Made by a program: the position numbers and the translations under genes
Assembly (NCBI GenBank): GCA_018819325.1
Contig: JAHJQJ010000033.1
Span: forward strand, 1 to 22,133
Direction: 5' to 3'
DNA from: Patescibacteria group bacterium
GTDB lineage: Bacteria; Patescibacteriota; Microgenomatia; UBA1400; MFAQ01
Length of the DNA stretch: 22,133 nt
Part shown: positions 20,371 to 22,133 of the stretch, one piece after another
Layout: every line of letters begins with the position of its first letter
Position numbering within the stretch: position 1 is the stretch's first letter
Notes under the pieces: generated by a model
The model's input: the letters and a program-made list of their open reading frames with translations, nothing else
Databases searched by the model: none
What the model was told of the DNA's origin: nothing

Positions 20371-21108
20371 TTAACTTTTGGCAGAAGGACTGCCTAAGAA
20401 TGAATGATACCAGAAAATGACTTGTTTTATTACCAATAAGAAAATGGAGAATATAAGTGAGGTGATAATGAAGACTTTTTTACCAGCTGGGAGCATGGCA
20501 AAAAGGATAAAGGAAATCACAGGTAAAAATATTGCCAAGCTTAGAAATTCTTTTCTGGAGCTTTTTATAGGTGAGAAAAGCATATGTAGTATTTCGACGA
20601 CAAAAATTAAAGCAGACTGAACTAGATTGAGAAACATGTTTGGAACAGAAAGATCGTACTGATTTAAGAAGATTAGGTTAATGGGAGTGTCTACAGCGGG
20701 AAGAAATGGATAGAGAAGGTGAAGATCGGCCCCTTCTAGACCGGTCTTGAAGATTCTGTACAACATGAGAACGATAATTATTTGGATGGTTAAGGTGAAT
20801 CCTTCTGATATGAGAGTGCCGGGGTTAGACTTTAGGATTTTTTTGGTTTCTTGCTTAAGAACTGCTGGTTGACCTTTGTATTTTGCCTCAATCTGGTTGA
20901 TTTTTTTCATTATTTCGCGTTTTTCTTTTTCGGATTTATCGGCGGATAGATTTAAAGGCAACATTATTATACGAACAATGACTGAAAAGATTATTACGGC
21001 GATACCTATATCTGGCTGGCCGTTGGTAATTTGACCCAAAAGCCAGTAAATGCCCACTAGTATGTTTAAAAACGGTTGATAGATATAGATGGTAAAAATG
21101 GCAGACAT
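20371..21108 (-). CDS. yidC: YidC/Oxa1-family membrane protein insertase
   Basis: A 245-residue polytopic protein of the short Gram-positive-like YidC type, without the large periplasmic domain of proteobacterial YidC. It inserts proteins into the cytoplasmic membrane, alone or with Sec. The core begins with ITNGQPDIGIAVIIFSVIVRIIMLPLNL (27-54), where Arg46 is the conserved positive residue of the hydrophilic groove. A charged cytoplasmic hairpin follows (ADKSEKEKREIMKKINQIEAKYKGQPAVLKQETKKILKSN, about 56-95). Four further helices complete the fold, with a short basic tail. Length is typical for this subgroup. It is followed by the SPFH gene; the usual rnpA/rpmH neighbours are absent. Confidence 0.93.
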   Translation of the reverse strand: MSAIFTIYIYQPFLNILVGIYWLLGQITNGQPDIGIAVIIFSVIVRIIMLPLNLSADKSEKEKREIMKKINQIEAKYKGQPAVLKQETKKILKSNPGTLISEGFTLTIQIIIVLMLYRIFKTGLEGADLHLLYPFLPAVDTPINLIFLNQYDLSVPNMFLNLVQSALIFVVEILHMLFSPIKSSRKEFLSLAIFLPVISFILFAMLPAGKKVFIITSLIFSIFLLVIKQVIFWYHSFLGSPSAKS

Positions 21109-21132
21109 TGGGTTAAGTATATTAGTTTAGTA

Positions 21133-21765
21133 TTAAAATTTGGTTTTTGTTAGATCTTCAAAATAATTTTGAATAGTGTTTTTAGAAGTAGTTTTGCCAA
21201 CATAGTCGATTTTAAAATCTTTGAGGTCTTGATAATAAACTAATTGTTCCCAAAAGAGCTTTTTATCAAAATTACCTTTGAATCTTTGTTCGGTTTCCTT
21301 GAGGATGGTGTAGATATTTACATGTTTGCCTAAGAGGCAGAAATAAAGGTCGACGTAATCTTTCCATTCTCCTCTTCTACCAATGACATAGGCTTTATTG
21401 CTTGCTAGATCTGTTAATGAAAACAGATTTATAGAATTGGATTTAATAGGTGGATGTAAATGAGGGAAAGGGAAACAAAAAAAAGTGAGTTTGATTTGTT
21501 CGGTTAGAAGCAAGCTTAGTTCTTGTTTTGTGTCAATGGTGGGGCGTATTTTATAACTTGTAAAAGCTTGATTAATGGTTGTAAGTAGGTTTGTTGGAAC
21601 CTCATGGGGTAGAAAAATATCGAAGTCATAAGACTTTCTATGATTAAGTTGCAAAGCAATGGCTGTGCCTCCACCCAAAATCCAATTTTTTTGACAAACT
21701 TCTTGTAGTTGCTGAAAAACTTGTAGTCTTTTTTTGTCTAGAATATCAAGATGTAACTTTAACAT
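21133..21765 (-). CDS. AbiEii-like nucleotidyltransferase, putative toxin
   Basis: A 210-residue protein with the nucleotidyltransferase signature ILGGGTAIALQLNHRKSYDFDIF (about 29-51), in which the GGGT turn is followed by the acidic DFD pair. A helical block LFSLTDLASNKAYVIGRRGEWKDYVDLYFCLL (about 113-144) has the Lys, Arg and Lys-Asp-Tyr-Val-Asp pattern of the AbiEii group. It is smaller and more divergent than the AbiEii at 15574-16341. Its start overlaps the end of the preceding small gene by 20 nt, a coupling typical of toxin-antitoxin pairs. Toxic activity is inferred from the family and the pairing. Confidence 0.8.
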   Translation of the reverse strand: MLKLHLDILDKKRLQVFQQLQEVCQKNWILGGGTAIALQLNHRKSYDFDIFLPHEVPTNLLTTINQAFTSYKIRPTIDTKQELSLLLTEQIKLTFFCFPFPHLHPPIKSNSINLFSLTDLASNKAYVIGRRGEWKDYVDLYFCLLGKHVNIYTILKETEQRFKGNFDKKLFWEQLVYYQDLKDFKIDYVGKTTSKNTIQNYFEDLTKTKF

Positions 21766-22033
21766 AGAGATTTTGATCTAATGGTTGAGTGAGTTTTAAG
21801 AGATAGTTTTTAATAAAATTAAAGGCTGGAGGGGTATAGATTTTTTTTGGATGGTTGATGAAAACTTGGTTGATTTCTTGACTGGAGTAGGTTTTTTTAA
21901 GCCAGTCAATTTGTTCTAGGGAACCATACATTAAGACTTGGTGGATAATGTAGTTTTTGTCTGTTTGTAGATCCAGCTTGTTTGCTGACCTTGACCAAAA
22001 AATGCCCTGCATGGAGCTTAGGTTTTTGTTCAT
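21746..22033 (-). CDS. DUF6922-like small protein, putative antitoxin partner
   Basis: A 95-residue protein: GIFWSRSANKLDLQTDKNYIIHQVLMYGSLEQIDWLKKTYSSQEINQVFINHPKKIYTPPAFNFIKNYL. The order (aromatic FW, KLD, a helix ending VLMYGSLEQIDWL, then YS..EI..V and the YTPPAFNF end) fits small proteins I associate with DUF6922, which commonly precede AbiEii-like nucleotidyltransferases. It overlaps the nucleotidyltransferase gene by 20 nt and would be made first, as expected for an antitoxin. No DNA-binding domain is evident, unlike AbiEi, so repression is not predicted. The family name is from memory of the pattern; the pairing is directly visible. Confidence 0.7.
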   Translation of the reverse strand: MNKNLSSMQGIFWSRSANKLDLQTDKNYIIHQVLMYGSLEQIDWLKKTYSSQEINQVFINHPKKIYTPPAFNFIKNYLLKLTQPLDQNLYVKVTS

Positions 22034-22053
22034 GAATTGATTATATACTAGGA

Positions 22054-22131
22054 TTAGTTTTGTAAGATGGTTTTGATTTGGGGGTAGAGGTTGCGGGGAT
22101 GGAAGTAAGCGGAGTGTGGAGTAATGTACTC
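22054..22131 (-). CDS. C-terminal tail of an unidentified protein (5' end outside window)
   Basis: One minus-strand frame is open from the window edge to a TAA at 22054-22056, giving 25 residues that read like a folded protein tail (HSAYFHPRNLYPQIKTILQN). Its stop lies 20 nt before the ATG of the DUF6922-like gene on the same strand, so it is probably the preceding gene of the same transcript. Too little is visible to name a family. Confidence 0.5.
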   Translation of the reverse strand, partial: EYITPHSAYFHPRNLYPQIKTILQN

Positions 22132-22133
22132 GT

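Noticed and set aside
1..22133. UGA recoding as in Gracilibacteria
   Set aside because: TGA ends several complete genes at the expected place, and no gene needs TGA to be read through to stay in frame.

Overview
The window looks like part of a small-genome Candidate Phyla Radiation (Patescibacteria) chromosome, most likely the Microgenomates side. That placement is inferred from protein character: GT39 membrane glycosyltransferases, PEGA/SH3 lipoproteins with Pro/Thr-rich linkers, PaaX/Cas2-like orphans, a cytosolic VirD4-like ATPase, and tight gene spacing. TGA is used as an ordinary stop (for example at 4655-4657 and 17196-17198), so this is not a UGA-recoding lineage such as Gracilibacteria. 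No ribosomal or rRNA marker is present to fix the taxon.

Layout. Positions 1-1442 hold the tail of an unknown gene and a decayed ABC exporter gene (frameshift plus loss of half the ATPase domain). Positions 1557-6633 form a tightly packed plus-strand operon for envelope glycan assembly: two GT39-type glycosyltransferases, a 3-TM protein, a WecA/TagO-type sugar-phosphate transferase and a UbiA/DPPR-synthase-like prenyltransferase. They plausibly make polyprenyl-linked sugar donors and transfer the sugars outside the membrane. Positions 6648-7400 hold a single PaaX/Cas2-like gene between two identical 39-bp palindromic direct repeats. A diverged copy of the UbiA 3' end lies just beyond the second repeat. 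Positions 7525-9098 encode two surface proteins. A tRNA-Cys (9138-9211) is followed by a REP-associated tyrosine transposase (RAYT) gene between two identical 28-bp palindromic repeats (9220-9959).

Positions 9960-11995 carry a pgk-gap pair (divergent PGK, GAPDH with NADP-type residues). An M23 peptidase and a second anchored surface protein follow. Positions 13566-15546 are groES-groEL. Positions 15574-17132 are an AbiE toxin-antitoxin pair flanked by a 13-bp direct repeat that supplies the -35 box of both the abiE and the groESL promoters. Positions 17196-19685 encode a HerA/VirD4-like ATPase fused to an S1 domain, with a palindromic element inserted in frame in the linker. Then come an SPFH protein, a YidC/Oxa1 insertase, a second nucleotidyltransferase-type toxin-antitoxin-like pair, and the tail of another gene.

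Three themes link the window. First, GC-rich REP-like palindromes lie in most larger gaps, at the edges of two one-gene units and inside one ORF. Second, many -10 boxes sit only 6-9 nt before the start codon, suggesting leaderless mRNAs. Third, the strongest candidate for something new is the PaaX/Cas2-like unit at 6648-7400, which looks like a minimal mobile element that has replaced the 3' end of its target gene.
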